Both the position numbers and the translations under genes were made by a program. The notes under the pieces were generated by a model that was not told the DNA's origin, ran no database searches, and worked only from the letters and a program-made list of their open reading frames with translations. Source: Desulfonema limicola (GTDB taxonomy: Bacteria > Desulfobacterota > Desulfobacteria > Desulfobacterales > Desulfosalsimonadaceae). From it: a DNA stretch of 21,640 nt. The stretch covers positions 1 through 21,640 of the forward strand of contig DYLE01000016.1 of the NCBI GenBank assembly GCA_020722245.1. Direction: 5' to 3'. This document shows, piece after piece, positions 1 through 8,722 of this stretch; position 1 is the first letter of the stretch; every line of letters starts with the position of its first letter.

Positions 1-1224
1 CAATGCGCCTTCCGTGGGGTCGCCGTCGACCTTGAACTCCCCTTTATCCTCATAGACATTGGATTCATTGCAGAGCAACCCGATGCGGAAAACATCGACC
101 AGGGAGGCGAGTTCATGGGGCTCCACCGGCATTTTATCGTGAAGGATTTCGCCCTTGGGGTCATAGCCGCCGCCCGTAAGTTCGTAGGTGTGCGCGCCGT
201 CATAGACCAGTTGGACCGTCATTTCGTTTTTGGTCAGGGTGCCGGTTTTATCCGAACAGATAACGGTGGTGCTTCCCAGGGTTTCAACGGTGGGAAGGTT
301 GCGGATGATGGCGTTTCGTTTGGCCATTCTCGCCACGCCGGCGGCCATGGCGAGGGTCACCACGATGGGAAGCCCCTCGGGGATGGCCGCGACCGCCGTG
401 GATACGCCGGTCATGAACATGTTTCGAATGGTTTCTCCGGTGAGAATGCCCAGAAGAAAAACACCTCCGGCCGCGGCAAGCACCATCAGGCCGATGCGTT
501 TTGAAAACCGGTTGATCTTCTCTTCGATGGGGGCTGTGGCTGGCGGCGCTTCCTTTAAATCCTCTGCAATGGTTCCCAGGATGGTTTTCGCTCCGGTATG
601 GACCACCACACCCGTTGCCCTTCCGTTGACCACGATGGTCCCCATAAACGCCATGTTGATCTGATCGCCGGGAGACAGGTTTTCATTTGCGAGGAACGAG
701 GCCTTTTTCTCCGAGGGGACGGATTCGCCGGTCAGCATGGCCTCTTCCACCCTAAGCTCATGGGTTTGAAAAAGCCTGATATCCGCAGGCACCTTGGCGC
801 CAGATGCGAGAAGCACCACATCGCCGGGAATCAGGTCTTCGCTGTTTATCTCCTTCTCCTTGCCCTCCCGGACCACCCTGGCTTTGGGCACCACCATCTG
901 CTTTAACGCCCTGACGCTTCGTTCGGCCTTGTACTCCTGCACATAGCCGATCATGGCATTGATCAGCACCACAAACAAAATAACGGCGGTGTCGGTGTAC
1001 TCCGCAAGAAAAAAGGTGACCCCGGCCGATATCAGAAGGATATAGATCAGCGGGCTGGCGAACTGGTGGGCCAGGATTTTGAGCCTGCTGATCTTCTCCT
1101 GCTCGGCCAGCTTGTTGGGGCCGTAGGTTAAAAGGCGGGTTTGGGCCTCAGCATCGCTTAAGCCCTCGAGGGAGGCGTTCAGGTTTTTTAAGACTTCCTC
1201 GATGGGGATTTGATACCAGTTCAT
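1..1224 (-). CDS. P2-type cation-transporting ATPase, N-terminal part (runs off the window)
   Basis: Membrane pump that couples ATP hydrolysis to cation transport. The 408 visible residues start at MNWYQIPIEEV and cover the N-terminal cation-ATPase domain, the first transmembrane pairs, the actuator domain with TGES at 165-168, the TM4 motif PEGLP at 282-286, and the phosphorylation motif CSDKTGTLT at 323-331, with the phosphorylated Asp at 325. The end of the nucleotide-binding domain and the C-terminal membrane domain lie beyond position 1. AAIPEGLP is typical of P2A/P2C pumps (calcium, sodium/potassium or mixed) and differs from the CPx motif of heavy-metal pumps. The true ion cannot be told because TM5 and TM6 are missing. 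An ATG 11 bases further upstream hits a stop after four codons, so the start at 1224 is preferred. An extended -10 promoter lies upstream. Confidence 0.93.
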   Translation of the reverse strand, partial: MNWYQIPIEEVLKNLNASLEGLSDAEAQTRLLTYGPNKLAEQEKISRLKILAHQFASPLIYILLISAGVTFFLAEYTDTAVILFVVLINAMIGYVQEYKAERSVRALKQMVVPKARVVREGKEKEINSEDLIPGDVVLLASGAKVPADIRLFQTHELRVEEAMLTGESVPSEKKASFLANENLSPGDQINMAFMGTIVVNGRATGVVVHTGAKTILGTIAEDLKEAPPATAPIEEKINRFSKRIGLMVLAAAGGVFLLGILTGETIRNMFMTGVSTAVAAIPEGLPIVVTLAMAAGVARMAKRNAIIRNLPTVETLGSTTVICSDKTGTLTKNEMTVQLVYDGAHTYELTGGGYDPKGEILHDKMPVEPHELASLVDVFRIGLLCNESNVYEDKGEFKVDGDPTEGAL

Positions 1225-1292
1225 GCTCTCGTCATGCTTAATCGATTTGAGGTGTTATTTTTAAACATTTTTCCGGTTCCCGTGCAGGTAGG

Positions 1293-1321
1293 TTTATACC
1301 AGTTTTTGACTCAAAGCTGAA
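1293..1321 (-). promoter_or_regulatory. Candidate promoter for the cation ATPase gene
   Basis: On the minus strand TTCAGC (1321-1316) is followed after 17 bases by TATAAA (1298-1293). TGG directly before the -10 forms an extended -10 element. It lies about 70 bases before the ATPase start. The -35 is poor and the -10 is good. Read by eye, not scored. Confidence 0.4.
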
Positions 1322-1497
1322 CCCGAATTTTTCGGCTCGTTCCATTTAAGCCGATGAAGATAAGACGACTTCCTTTGGCTTTCTGAATTTCCTTTTTAAT
1401 TTCCTTCCTTTGTTGCTAAATTAGTTTTTGGTATCTCTCGATGGCCAAATTAGGCTATGATCTCAAAAATGGGTAATTAAAGGGGATTAAAAAAACC

Positions 1498-3048
1498 ATG
1501 CTTGAGGCGTCGCAGTCTGAGGGAATAAACGAAGCGCCCTCTGAAAAAGAAGGGGGGGTTGAAAAATGGCGCAAGGCCGTGGGCCTGTTTCTTGCGCCGG
1601 CTCTGGCCTTGGCCGTGTATCTTATGGATCTGCCTTCACTTAGTCCCAAGGCGCACATCCTTGCGGCGGTCCTGAGCTGGACCGTGGTCTGGTGGGTCTG
1701 CGAACCCATTCCCCTGGCCATGACCGCGCTGTTTGGCTCTGTGCTGTGCGTGGTTTTCGGTGTGGCCGATGCCAAAACCGTTTTTGCGCCCTATGCGGAT
1801 CCGATCATCTATCTTTTTCTCGGCAGCTTCATGCTGGCCGAGGCAATGGCGATTCACGGCCTGGACAAACGATTTGCCTACGGCATCATGTCCATTCGGA
1901 GTGTGGGCGACAGCTCAAGCCGCATCCTTTTTACCTTCGGGTTTATCTGCGCTTTCCTGTCGATGTGGATCAGCAACACCGCGGCCACCGCCATGATGTT
2001 TCCCATCGCCCTGGGCATTGTCTGCGCGCTGGCGGATATCTGTTTTAAAAATACCGGAAAACAGATGGATCCCCGGAAGATGCGTTTTGGAACCGGAATG
2101 ATGCTGATGACGGCCTATGCGGCCTCGGCCGGCGGAATCGCGACACCCGTGGGGACCCCGCCGAACCTGATCGGTATTGCGATGATCGAAAGGTTTTGCG
2201 GCGTGAGGATCGCTTTTTTTCATTGGATGAGCTTTGCGCTTCCGCTTCTTTTGTTGCTCTTTATCCTGTTGTGCCTGTTGATCTATTTACTTCATAAGCC
2301 GGAAGTCGCTTCTATTGAAGGGGGGAGGGCGTTTGTGGCCGAGCAGCGCGCAAAGCTGGGCAAATGGACGCGCGGGCAGAAAAACGCGCTGATCTGCTTT
2401 CTTGTCACCGTCACCCTTTGGCTGATTCCCGGGTTCCTGGCCGTTTTATATGGAAACACCTCCTCGATAGCCGTTTCATACAGCAAAATGATGCCCGAAG
2501 GCGTTGCCGCCTTGATCGGCGCGTCCTTGCTTTTTTTGCTTCCCGTTGACTGGAAGTCGCGGACTTTCACCCTCTCCTGGCGGCAGGCGACGCAGATCGA
2601 CTGGGGCACGTTGCTGCTTTTCGGCGGAGGCATCACCCTGGGTTCCCTGATGTTTGAGACCAAGCTTGCCGAGGTGGTCGGCACGAACCTTCTGAGAATC
2701 ACCGGCGCAACCTCGATGTGGGGCATTACCTTCAGCGCGATATTTATTGCAATTTTTGTCAGCGAGACCTCATCCAACACCGCGTCGGCCAACATGGTCA
2801 TTCCGGTCATGATCGCCCTTGCCCAGGCCGCGGGCGTCAATCCGGTTCCCCCGGCCATCGGAGCCACCCTTGGCGCAAGCTGGGGGTTTATGATGCCGGT
2901 TTCCACCCCGCCGAACGCCATTGTCTATGGTTCGGGCCTGGTTCCGATAACCGCCATGCTTCGGGCAGGCATATTTTTCGACATCCTGGGCGGGGTGATG
3001 ATCTGGGGTTGTCTGTATTTCCTGCTGCCCCTAGTTGGGCTTTCCTGA
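1498..3048 (+). CDS. DASS/SLC13-family anion:sodium symporter
   Basis: Inner-membrane transporter of 516 residues in the divalent anion:sodium symporter family, which imports dicarboxylates such as succinate or malate, or sulfate. The family signature is visible: two SNT motifs at about residues 159-161 (ISNTAATAMM) and 426-428 (ETSSNTASANM), each followed by a proline-containing loop (GTPPNLIG near 218, STPPNAIVYG near 469). In the structurally known VcINDY these repeats form the sodium and substrate sites. About a dozen hydrophobic segments follow a hydrophilic N-terminal tail of 25 residues. An AGGGGA ribosome site lies about 11 bases before the ATG. The gene is alone on its strand before the iron-sulfur gene, with a 131-base gap. 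Substrate is open; dicarboxylate is the more common case. Confidence 0.92.
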   Translation: MLEASQSEGINEAPSEKEGGVEKWRKAVGLFLAPALALAVYLMDLPSLSPKAHILAAVLSWTVVWWVCEPIPLAMTALFGSVLCVVFGVADAKTVFAPYADPIIYLFLGSFMLAEAMAIHGLDKRFAYGIMSIRSVGDSSSRILFTFGFICAFLSMWISNTAATAMMFPIALGIVCALADICFKNTGKQMDPRKMRFGTGMMLMTAYAASAGGIATPVGTPPNLIGIAMIERFCGVRIAFFHWMSFALPLLLLLFILLCLLIYLLHKPEVASIEGGRAFVAEQRAKLGKWTRGQKNALICFLVTVTLWLIPGFLAVLYGNTSSIAVSYSKMMPEGVAALIGASLLFLLPVDWKSRTFTLSWRQATQIDWGTLLLFGGGITLGSLMFETKLAEVVGTNLLRITGATSMWGITFSAIFIAIFVSETSSNTASANMVIPVMIALAQAAGVNPVPPAIGATLGASWGFMMPVSTPPNAIVYGSGLVPITAMLRAGIFFDILGGVMIWGCLYFLLPLVGLS

Positions 3049-3179
3049 GGGCCGCTTTAAGCCTACGGGCCGTGGGATAGGGCCGGGGTTTCCTGTTTAC
3101 AACATGTGGGGGTTGCTGTATTCTAAAAAGTATCGGTTTGATTGAAGGCGGTTGATTTTACCCGCGAACAGGAGGCTTT

Positions 3180-4355
3180 ATGAAAAAGGCGGCTTTGACC
3201 TTAAAAAACAACCTGGTGGGGCTGCGGCAGTGGGATAAGTATTATAAAGCCCTGCAAAAGCATCTGGATAAAACCCTTCCGGTGGGATTTCCGGCAACCG
3301 TTTCGGGTGTGGAGCGGCGGCTGCTCAAGCGTTTGTTCAGCATTGACGAAGCCCGGCTGGCGCTGTTTATGGACTACCACCTTGAATCGGCGGATACGAT
3401 TTTCAAAAAGGCCGGCAGCCTGGGCATAACCCGAGAGCGGGTGGAGAACCTGCTCTCATCCATGGAGAGCAAGGGAAGCATTTTTGCCAAGGAGGTTGAC
3501 GGGGAGACACACTACGCCCTGATGCCGTTTGTCATCGGCATGTATGAAATGCAGCTCAGCCGTCTGGACGCCGGGTTTTACTTGGACACCCGGGAGTACG
3601 CCACCCTGATCTACGGGATTGAATACCTGACCTCCGCGGTCCCCCAGATGCGGGTGATCCCGGTGGAAAAAAGCGTGATTCCGGAGAACAATATCGCCAC
3701 CTATGATGAAATCCGGTCATTGATTGAAAGAACGGAAAAGCGGATCGCCGTGGCCGAATGCATCTGCCGCAAGGCCAAGGACCTGCTGGGGGAGCCCTGC
3801 AAGGTCACGGACCGGCGGGAGGTCTGCCTGGGGTTTCGGGATTTTCACGATACCTACACGCGTCACGGCTGGGGCCGCGCCATCACCAAGGAGGAGGCCT
3901 TTGAAATACTGGATCAGTCTGAGAAAGAGGGTCTGGTGCTTCAGCCCTCCAACGAGCAGGAGCCCCAGTTTATCTGCGCCTGCTGCGGCTGCTGCTGCGG
4001 TATCCTGGAGATGATGCGGATCATGCCGAAGCCCGCTGATTTTGCGGCCAGCAATTTTCACGCGGCGATTGACAGCGAATTGTGCAATGGCTGCGGCAAA
4101 TGCGTCAAACGCTGCCAGATGGGGGCCATCACCCTTGACGATAAAAAGGCGGTTTTGGATCTTCATAAATGCATCGGCTGCGGCCTGTGCGTGACCACCT
4201 GCAAGACTCAAGCGCTTCGGCTGGTGAAAAAAGAGGTGGAAACCGTTCCTCCGAGAAACACCGAGGAGTTGTACGACACCCTTATGGCCGGCAAAAAAAG
4301 CCGGACCGGCAAGCTGCTGGCCGCAGCCCGAGGCGTCATGGGGCTCAAGGCGTAA
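3180..4355 (+). CDS. Cysteine-rich iron-sulfur protein with C-terminal 2[4Fe-4S] ferredoxin domain
   Basis: A 391-residue soluble protein, probably an electron carrier or redox sensor. Residues 1-190 look like a helical winged-helix region (an SLGITRERVENLLSSMESKG helix-turn-helix-like stretch near 81). Then come Cys194, Cys196, Cys207 and Cys216, and a dense cluster at 266-273 (CACCGCCC). The end is a classical bacterial ferredoxin pair: CNGCGKCVKRC (302, 305, 308, 312) and CIGCGLCVTTC (331, 334, 337, 341). The two C-terminal sets should bind two 4Fe-4S clusters. The metal content of the middle cysteines is not clear. GGAGG lies 5 bases before the ATG. Proteins of this layout occur in sulfate reducers (known of the family); a partner enzyme is not visible here. 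Confidence 0.85.
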   Translation: MKKAALTLKNNLVGLRQWDKYYKALQKHLDKTLPVGFPATVSGVERRLLKRLFSIDEARLALFMDYHLESADTIFKKAGSLGITRERVENLLSSMESKGSIFAKEVDGETHYALMPFVIGMYEMQLSRLDAGFYLDTREYATLIYGIEYLTSAVPQMRVIPVEKSVIPENNIATYDEIRSLIERTEKRIAVAECICRKAKDLLGEPCKVTDRREVCLGFRDFHDTYTRHGWGRAITKEEAFEILDQSEKEGLVLQPSNEQEPQFICACCGCCCGILEMMRIMPKPADFAASNFHAAIDSELCNGCGKCVKRCQMGAITLDDKKAVLDLHKCIGCGLCVTTCKTQALRLVKKEVETVPPRNTEELYDTLMAGKKSRTGKLLAAARGVMGLKA

Positions 4356-4364
4356 GTCGGGAAG

Positions 4365-5633
4365 CTATCGGCCTTCCGGATTTTTGACAAGGCAGAGCAA
4401 AATGCCGCCCGCGATAAACAGCCCCAGAATCGACAGCACGCCGTAGCGTGAGGATCTGGTCAGCAGGGTGGCTGTTGCCATCAGCCCCGGGCCGATGATG
4501 GCCGCAAATTTCCCCAGGATATTATAGAACCCGAAGAACTCTCCGGCCCGGGCCCTGGGGATCATCTTGCCGAAGAAGGAGCGGCTCAGGGACTGAATAC
4601 CCCCCTGGGCCAGGGCGATCAAAAACCCCATGCCGAAAAAGATGACCACCTTGGGCCCGGGGTCCTCAATGGCCGGCAGCAGATACCCCACAAAGGTGAG
4701 CAGGCAGTAAACAAGGATGCCGGCCAGGATCATGGCTTTGGCGGAAATCCGCTCGGCCATCAGCCCGAACAGGATGGCGCAGGGCCAGCCCAGGACCTGG
4801 ATCAACAGGACCACGGCGATTAAAACAGTCTGATCCAGCTTCTGGTCCAGGCCGTAGGCCAGGGCCATATTGATAATGGTGTAAACCCCGTCGATGTAGA
4901 AAAAATAGGCCAGCAGAAACAGGGCGATGTTTTTATAGAGACGGATCTCCTTTATCGATTGCAATAGCGTGGCCAGGGCGTCGCGCAGCGGCCGGGCCGG
5001 GGCCGGGGCAAAGTGGGTCTGCCGGACGTTTTTAAGTATCGGTATGGAAAACACCCCCCACCAGGCCGCGGTCAGCAAAAAGGCAACAGCAAAGCCTTCG
5101 GCCGGAAACCCCTCGGCGCCGGCCAGGTTTTTGGCCAGAAAAAGCACAGCCACCGAGGCCAGAAAGGGAATGACGCTGCCGATATACCCCCATCCAAAGC
5201 CATAGGCTGAAATCCTGTCCATTCGCTCATGTGTGGTTACGTCCACCAGAAAGGCGTCATAGAAAATATTGGCGCCAGCGAACCCGACCCCGGCAAGGCC
5301 GTATAATACCAGGCAGAGCAACCACTGGCCGGGACGAATGAGCGGCAGCATCAGGGTCGCCAGAACGCCCATGGCCACGGCTGCGGCCAGGAACCGTTTT
5401 TTGTTGCCTTGAAAGTCGGCCAGGGTGCCCAGAATCGGTGCGGACAGGGCCACGATGGAGGAGACCACGGCCACGGTAAACCCCCAGTAGGCGGTGGCCA
5501 TGTCCGGAGCAATATCCCGGGCCGCATGGGTTTTGAAAAAAATCGGCATGAAGGTGGTGGTGACGGTGAGCACAAAGGCCGAGTTGGCCACATCGTAGAG
5601 GATCCAGCTTTTTTCCGGTCGGGTCAGGGACAT
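4365..5633 (-). CDS. MFS transporter, Atg22/UMF1 type
   Basis: Inner-membrane transporter of 422 residues with about 12 hydrophobic segments. The N-terminal WILYDVANSAF (10-20) is the hallmark of the UMF1/Atg22-like MFS group, and GTLADFQGNKKR (69-80) is the MFS loop 2-3 motif. The eukaryotic relative exports amino acids from the vacuole; bacterial substrates are mostly unknown. AGAAGGAAGGC directly before the ATG is a strong ribosome site. The stop lies 9 bases from the stop of the convergent iron-sulfur gene. The next gene upstream on the same strand is an amino-acid symporter, 112 bases away with a hairpin between them, so a joint transcript is uncertain. Confidence 0.9.
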   Translation of the reverse strand: MSLTRPEKSWILYDVANSAFVLTVTTTFMPIFFKTHAARDIAPDMATAYWGFTVAVVSSIVALSAPILGTLADFQGNKKRFLAAAVAMGVLATLMLPLIRPGQWLLCLVLYGLAGVGFAGANIFYDAFLVDVTTHERMDRISAYGFGWGYIGSVIPFLASVAVLFLAKNLAGAEGFPAEGFAVAFLLTAAWWGVFSIPILKNVRQTHFAPAPARPLRDALATLLQSIKEIRLYKNIALFLLAYFFYIDGVYTIINMALAYGLDQKLDQTVLIAVVLLIQVLGWPCAILFGLMAERISAKAMILAGILVYCLLTFVGYLLPAIEDPGPKVVIFFGMGFLIALAQGGIQSLSRSFFGKMIPRARAGEFFGFYNILGKFAAIIGPGLMATATLLTRSSRYGVLSILGLFIAGGILLCLVKNPEGR

Positions 5634-5682
5634 GCCTTCCTTCTGGGCCTTATCATAAGGATTTTTTGGTTTTTAAAATTTT

Positions 5683-5702
5683 GAAGGTTTGCCTGAACCT
5701 TC
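5683..5702 (-). terminator. Possible hairpin terminator after the AGCS symporter gene
   Basis: GAAGGTT (5683-5689) and AACCTTC (5696-5702) form a perfect 7-bp stem with a 6-base loop, 44 bases past the symporter stop. On the minus strand it is followed by AAAATTTTAAAAACC, so the T-tract is poor. Confidence 0.35.
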
Positions 5703-5745
5703 CTCTCAGGCGGCGAAGCGACACGCAAGCATTCTCGATCAGCGG

Positions 5746-7125
5746 TCACTGCTCCTTTGGGGGCGTATAGGGTTGATTTGAGAAAAACCCCCTTGTCAGG
5801 GTCGCCACGACCCCGCTTAATGCCACCAGGGCAATCAGGTTGGGAATCGCCATCAGGCCGTTTAAGGTGTCGGCGATGTTCCAGATGGCCTTGTGTTCGC
5901 CCACCGCGCCCAGCAGGGTCAACGGCAGCCAGATGAGGCGATAGGCCATTCTTATGATTTTACCGTGGCCAAAGATAAATGCAGAGCAGGTTTCCCCGTA
6001 AAAGCACCAGGCCAGGATGGAATCGTACGCCGTCAATATCATGCTCAAGACCACCAGGCCGAACCCCAGGGTGTTGCCGAAGGTCTGGCTGAACGCCAGC
6101 ATGGTGAGTTGGGCGCCGCTTTCCCCGCTGGTCCAGGCGCCGGTGAGTAAAATGGCCAGGGCCGTGGCCATGCAGACCACGATCGTGTCCACGAAAACCT
6201 CAAAGATGCCCCACATGCCCTGGCGCACGGGATGGTCGGTTTTGGCCGTGGCATGCGCCATGGGCGCAGAACCCAAGCCCGCCTCGTTGCTGAAAACGCC
6301 GCGCGCGATGCCGTATCGGATGGCCATTATCACCCCGGCCCCGGCAAAACCGCCTGTGGCGGCCACCGGTGTAAACGCGCCCTGAATAATCAGGGAGAGG
6401 ACCGCCGGAAGGTTGGCGATGTTCAAAGCAATCACCGTCAACGCACCGAGCATGTAAAGCCCGCACATGAACGGCACAAAGACCATGGCGACCTGTGCGA
6501 TGCGCCGGATGCCGCCGACGGTCACCAGCCCGACGGCCGTCACCAGCACCAATCCGGACACCCACCGGGGGATGCCGAACTGCTCTGCGCCGGCCGCCAC
6601 CTCGTGGGCCTGAACCATATTGCCGATGCCGAAGGCGGCCAGGGCGCCGAACAGGCTGAACAGGATGGCCAGCCACATCCAATGTTTTCCCATGCCCCGG
6701 GTGATATACATCATGGCCCCGCCCATCATGGGGCCCTGGGGTTCGCGAACCCGGTAGTGAACCCCCAGGGTGACCTCGGCGAATTTCGTCGCCATGCCGA
6801 TGACGCCGGACATGAACATCCAAAATATCGCTCCGGGGCCGCCCAGCGCTATGGCTGTGGCCACGCCCGCGATATTCCCCACCCCCACCGTACCGCCCAT
6901 GGCCACTGCAACGGCCTGAAAGGGGGTGACGTCCCCTCCGGCCCGGGATCCTCCGTTAAAAATTTTCCCAAAGGTTTCCCGGCACATGGCGCCGAATTTG
7001 AGTAATTGAATGAATCGGGTCCGAATGCTGATGAAAAGGCCCACCCCGATGAGCAGGGCGATCATTGGAAATCCCCAGACAATCCCGTTTACCTTGGTGT
7101 TGAACGCAAGCAGCAGATCGATCAT
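5746..7125 (-). CDS. AGCS-family sodium:alanine/glycine symporter
   Basis: Inner-membrane amino-acid carrier of 459 residues, the usual length for the alanine/glycine:cation symporter family, which imports D/L-alanine or glycine with sodium. AMGGTVGVGNIAG (75-87) and GGPGAIFWMFMSG (95-107, the family signature) are intact, as is the later GVFSNEAGLGSAPMAHA. The start ATG at 7125 overlaps the TGA of the upstream hydrolase by four bases (ATGA), and GAGGGTG inside the upstream gene serves as ribosome site, so translation is likely coupled. Confidence 0.94.
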   Translation of the reverse strand: MIDLLLAFNTKVNGIVWGFPMIALLIGVGLFISIRTRFIQLLKFGAMCRETFGKIFNGGSRAGGDVTPFQAVAVAMGGTVGVGNIAGVATAIALGGPGAIFWMFMSGVIGMATKFAEVTLGVHYRVREPQGPMMGGAMMYITRGMGKHWMWLAILFSLFGALAAFGIGNMVQAHEVAAGAEQFGIPRWVSGLVLVTAVGLVTVGGIRRIAQVAMVFVPFMCGLYMLGALTVIALNIANLPAVLSLIIQGAFTPVAATGGFAGAGVIMAIRYGIARGVFSNEAGLGSAPMAHATAKTDHPVRQGMWGIFEVFVDTIVVCMATALAILLTGAWTSGESGAQLTMLAFSQTFGNTLGFGLVVLSMILTAYDSILAWCFYGETCSAFIFGHGKIIRMAYRLIWLPLTLLGAVGEHKAIWNIADTLNGLMAIPNLIALVALSGVVATLTRGFFSNQPYTPPKEQ

Positions 7126-8066
7126 CCATCACCCTCACTGTTTTTTAAGGTTCGACTGTTTTGCAGATTCTCACGCCCACCGGGATTGGGCTTTTTTAGA
7201 GATTGCTGCCTCACGAAGTCCAGTATTCCTTCAATCGAATTTTTTACAAAAAACATCTCCTGCTGCATCAGGGTGCCGGGCAGGTCTTTGATTCGGTTAA
7301 AAAGATGATCCTGCTCAATCAGGTCGTTGATGATATCCTGTATATTCGGATTTTCCGAATACGATTTCACCCGGTCCACCCAGAGCGCAAGCTGCGACCG
7401 GGCGGCGCTGAGGATCTCCCGGCCGTCGGGAAATACGCCGTAATGGGCGAAGCAGGCCTGGCGATCCGCATAGGGGGCAATCCGGTCCATGGAGGAGAGA
7501 TACTCCTCCGGAATGAACCGGGGAGGGGTGGCCGGCCTGAGATAATATCCGTTGTCCAGGGCATGAAATACCCCCAGAAGTTCGCCGCAGAATATCCAGT
7601 TTTCAAACACCGGGGACAAGTGATGGGCCGCATGCCCGGGTGTGGGCACCATCTCGATGCCGCTGCCGAAGGGGATTCTATCCATGCGAAAGAGGTTTTT
7701 TTCAGGCACCGGCTTGGGCTTTCCATAGGTTTGCGCCACATGGCCCAGGACCTTCAAGGAGGCCTGCCACAGCCTTTCAGGATCGATAAGGTGCGGGAAT
7801 CCCTTCTCATGGCAGACCACCCGGGCTTTTGGGAATTGCTCGATCAAATCCCCGGTCCCGCCGGCGTGGTCCAGATGGATATGGGTCAGCAGGATCCAGT
7901 CGAGCTGCGTGATGTGATGCGCCTTCAGGGCCGAAAGAAGGGTCTTCAGGGTGCATGCGGGTCCCGGATCCACGACAAAAGCGCCTTTTTCGCTTTGGTA
8001 GAGCCAGCTGCTGATAAATTTTTCAAACCCCAGGGCTTTGATATCCAGATCAATGAGTGTCAACAT
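7122..8066 (-). CDS. Metallo-beta-lactamase-fold hydrolase
   Basis: A 314-residue cytoplasmic MBL-fold protein, no signal peptide. The metal motif HIHLDH (62-67) lies after a predicted beta-strand (DWILLT). His145 in PTPGHAAHH is the third-site histidine and His208 in FAHYG the likely last ligand. The residue that usually bridges both metals (Asp in a GD motif) appears as Glu162 in FCGELLG. The C-terminal hundred residues are helical. The fold covers glyoxalase II-like thioesterases, lactonases and others, so the substrate is unknown. It is the first gene of a two-gene unit with the AGCS symporter. The ribosome site AAAGGG is about 10 bases from the ATG. Confidence 0.88.
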   Translation of the reverse strand: MLTLIDLDIKALGFEKFISSWLYQSEKGAFVVDPGPACTLKTLLSALKAHHITQLDWILLTHIHLDHAGGTGDLIEQFPKARVVCHEKGFPHLIDPERLWQASLKVLGHVAQTYGKPKPVPEKNLFRMDRIPFGSGIEMVPTPGHAAHHLSPVFENWIFCGELLGVFHALDNGYYLRPATPPRFIPEEYLSSMDRIAPYADRQACFAHYGVFPDGREILSAARSQLALWVDRVKSYSENPNIQDIINDLIEQDHLFNRIKDLPGTLMQQEMFFVKNSIEGILDFVRQQSLKKPNPGGRENLQNSRTLKNSEGDG

Positions 8067-8088
8067 GTGCGATGTGCCCTTTGTATCA

Positions 8089-8123
8089 AAAGGGGGAAAA
8101 CAAACATCAGAGGATTCTGTTTG
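8089..8123 (-). terminator. Rho-independent-like terminator after the PK_C-domain gene
   Basis: Read on the minus strand, CAAACAGA...TCTGATGTTTG (8123-8101) folds into a 6-8 bp stem with one bulge and is followed by TTTTCCCCCTTT (8100-8089). It lies about 19 bases past the stop of the PK_C-domain gene, and separates it from the MBL/AGCS pair. Confidence 0.5.
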
Positions 8124-8141
8124 AGCAGGCTTATTGTGCCC

Positions 8142-8690
8142 TTAAAATGTTCTGGGTTTGCAGATGATTTCCCGAATGCGGATATCAAAGAAGTCGCACT
8201 GATTGGCCGGCTTCAGGACCAGAGCGGTATCCGCGCCTCTGCCGCTTCCTCCGATGGCGAGGATATCATGGCCCGAAAGCGCCCCGGCGTCCGCGGCCAT
8301 GATGGATACCTCCACAGCGACCTTTGTTCCCTGTCCGAACAACCGCAGGGTGTCTGCCACCAGCAGCACCGGATAGCTTCCCGTGTACTTTTTGGCGATG
8401 GAGCGTTCCACTCCGGACAGGGCATGGGTGGCGGAAATGACCCGCACCTTCTTGCTTTCCAAATCTTCCCTGACCTTGTCGGACATGACCTTCTTGAAAG
8501 GCTTTTGAAACCCGCAATGATAGGTCACCGCTATGATTTTAAAGCCCTTAAATATTTTCAGGGCCGTATAAGCGGTATCCCCTTTGGTGGAGGCCAGAAC
8601 CACTTCGGTTAATCCCAACTCCACCCCCCGTTTAAACGCCGCTCTTAAGGTCTGCTCGGTGTTGTTTTTTCCGGGTTCATCAAAATACAT
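8142..8690 (-). CDS. Pyruvate kinase alpha/beta (PK_C) domain protein, COG1751-like
   Basis: Stand-alone version of the pyruvate kinase C-terminal alpha/beta domain, 182 residues, without the catalytic barrel, so it is not a pyruvate kinase by itself. The opening MYFDEPGKNNTEQTL and the VVLASTKGDTAYTAL and AIGGSGRGADTALVLKP segments match the conserved archaeal/bacterial family, whose role is unknown; ligand or effector sensing is an inference. The frame is open further upstream to 8789, but that would run into the lipoprotein gene. GAGGAGAAGGTG just before the ATG at 8690 fixes the start. It lies 32 bases after the lipoprotein gene and is likely the last gene of the antiporter operon. Confidence 0.82.
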   Translation of the reverse strand: MYFDEPGKNNTEQTLRAAFKRGVELGLTEVVLASTKGDTAYTALKIFKGFKIIAVTYHCGFQKPFKKVMSDKVREDLESKKVRVISATHALSGVERSIAKKYTGSYPVLLVADTLRLFGQGTKVAVEVSIMAADAGALSGHDILAIGGSGRGADTALVLKPANQCDFFDIRIREIICKPRTF

Positions 8691-8722
8691 CACCTTCTCC
8701 TCTGTCTGGTCCCTGTTGATCG

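Noticed and set aside
2292..2921. A 209-codon minus-strand frame inside the DASS transporter gene
   Set aside because: Antisense to the transporter's conserved motifs; no ribosome site or recognisable domain.
3113..3117. Sigma54 promoter before the iron-sulfur gene (TTGCT)
   Set aside because: The GG expected 11 bases before the GC is absent (position 3104 is A).
6200..7005. Long frames on both strands within the AGCS symporter gene
   Set aside because: The AGCS reading has family signatures; the others are low-complexity Arg/His/Gly-rich shadows.
7203..8612. A 469-codon plus-strand frame across the MBL and PK_C genes
   Set aside because: It runs antisense to two genes with clear family motifs and ribosome sites and crosses the terminator between them. 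Its residue make-up (many His, Gly, Arg) is that of a shadow frame.
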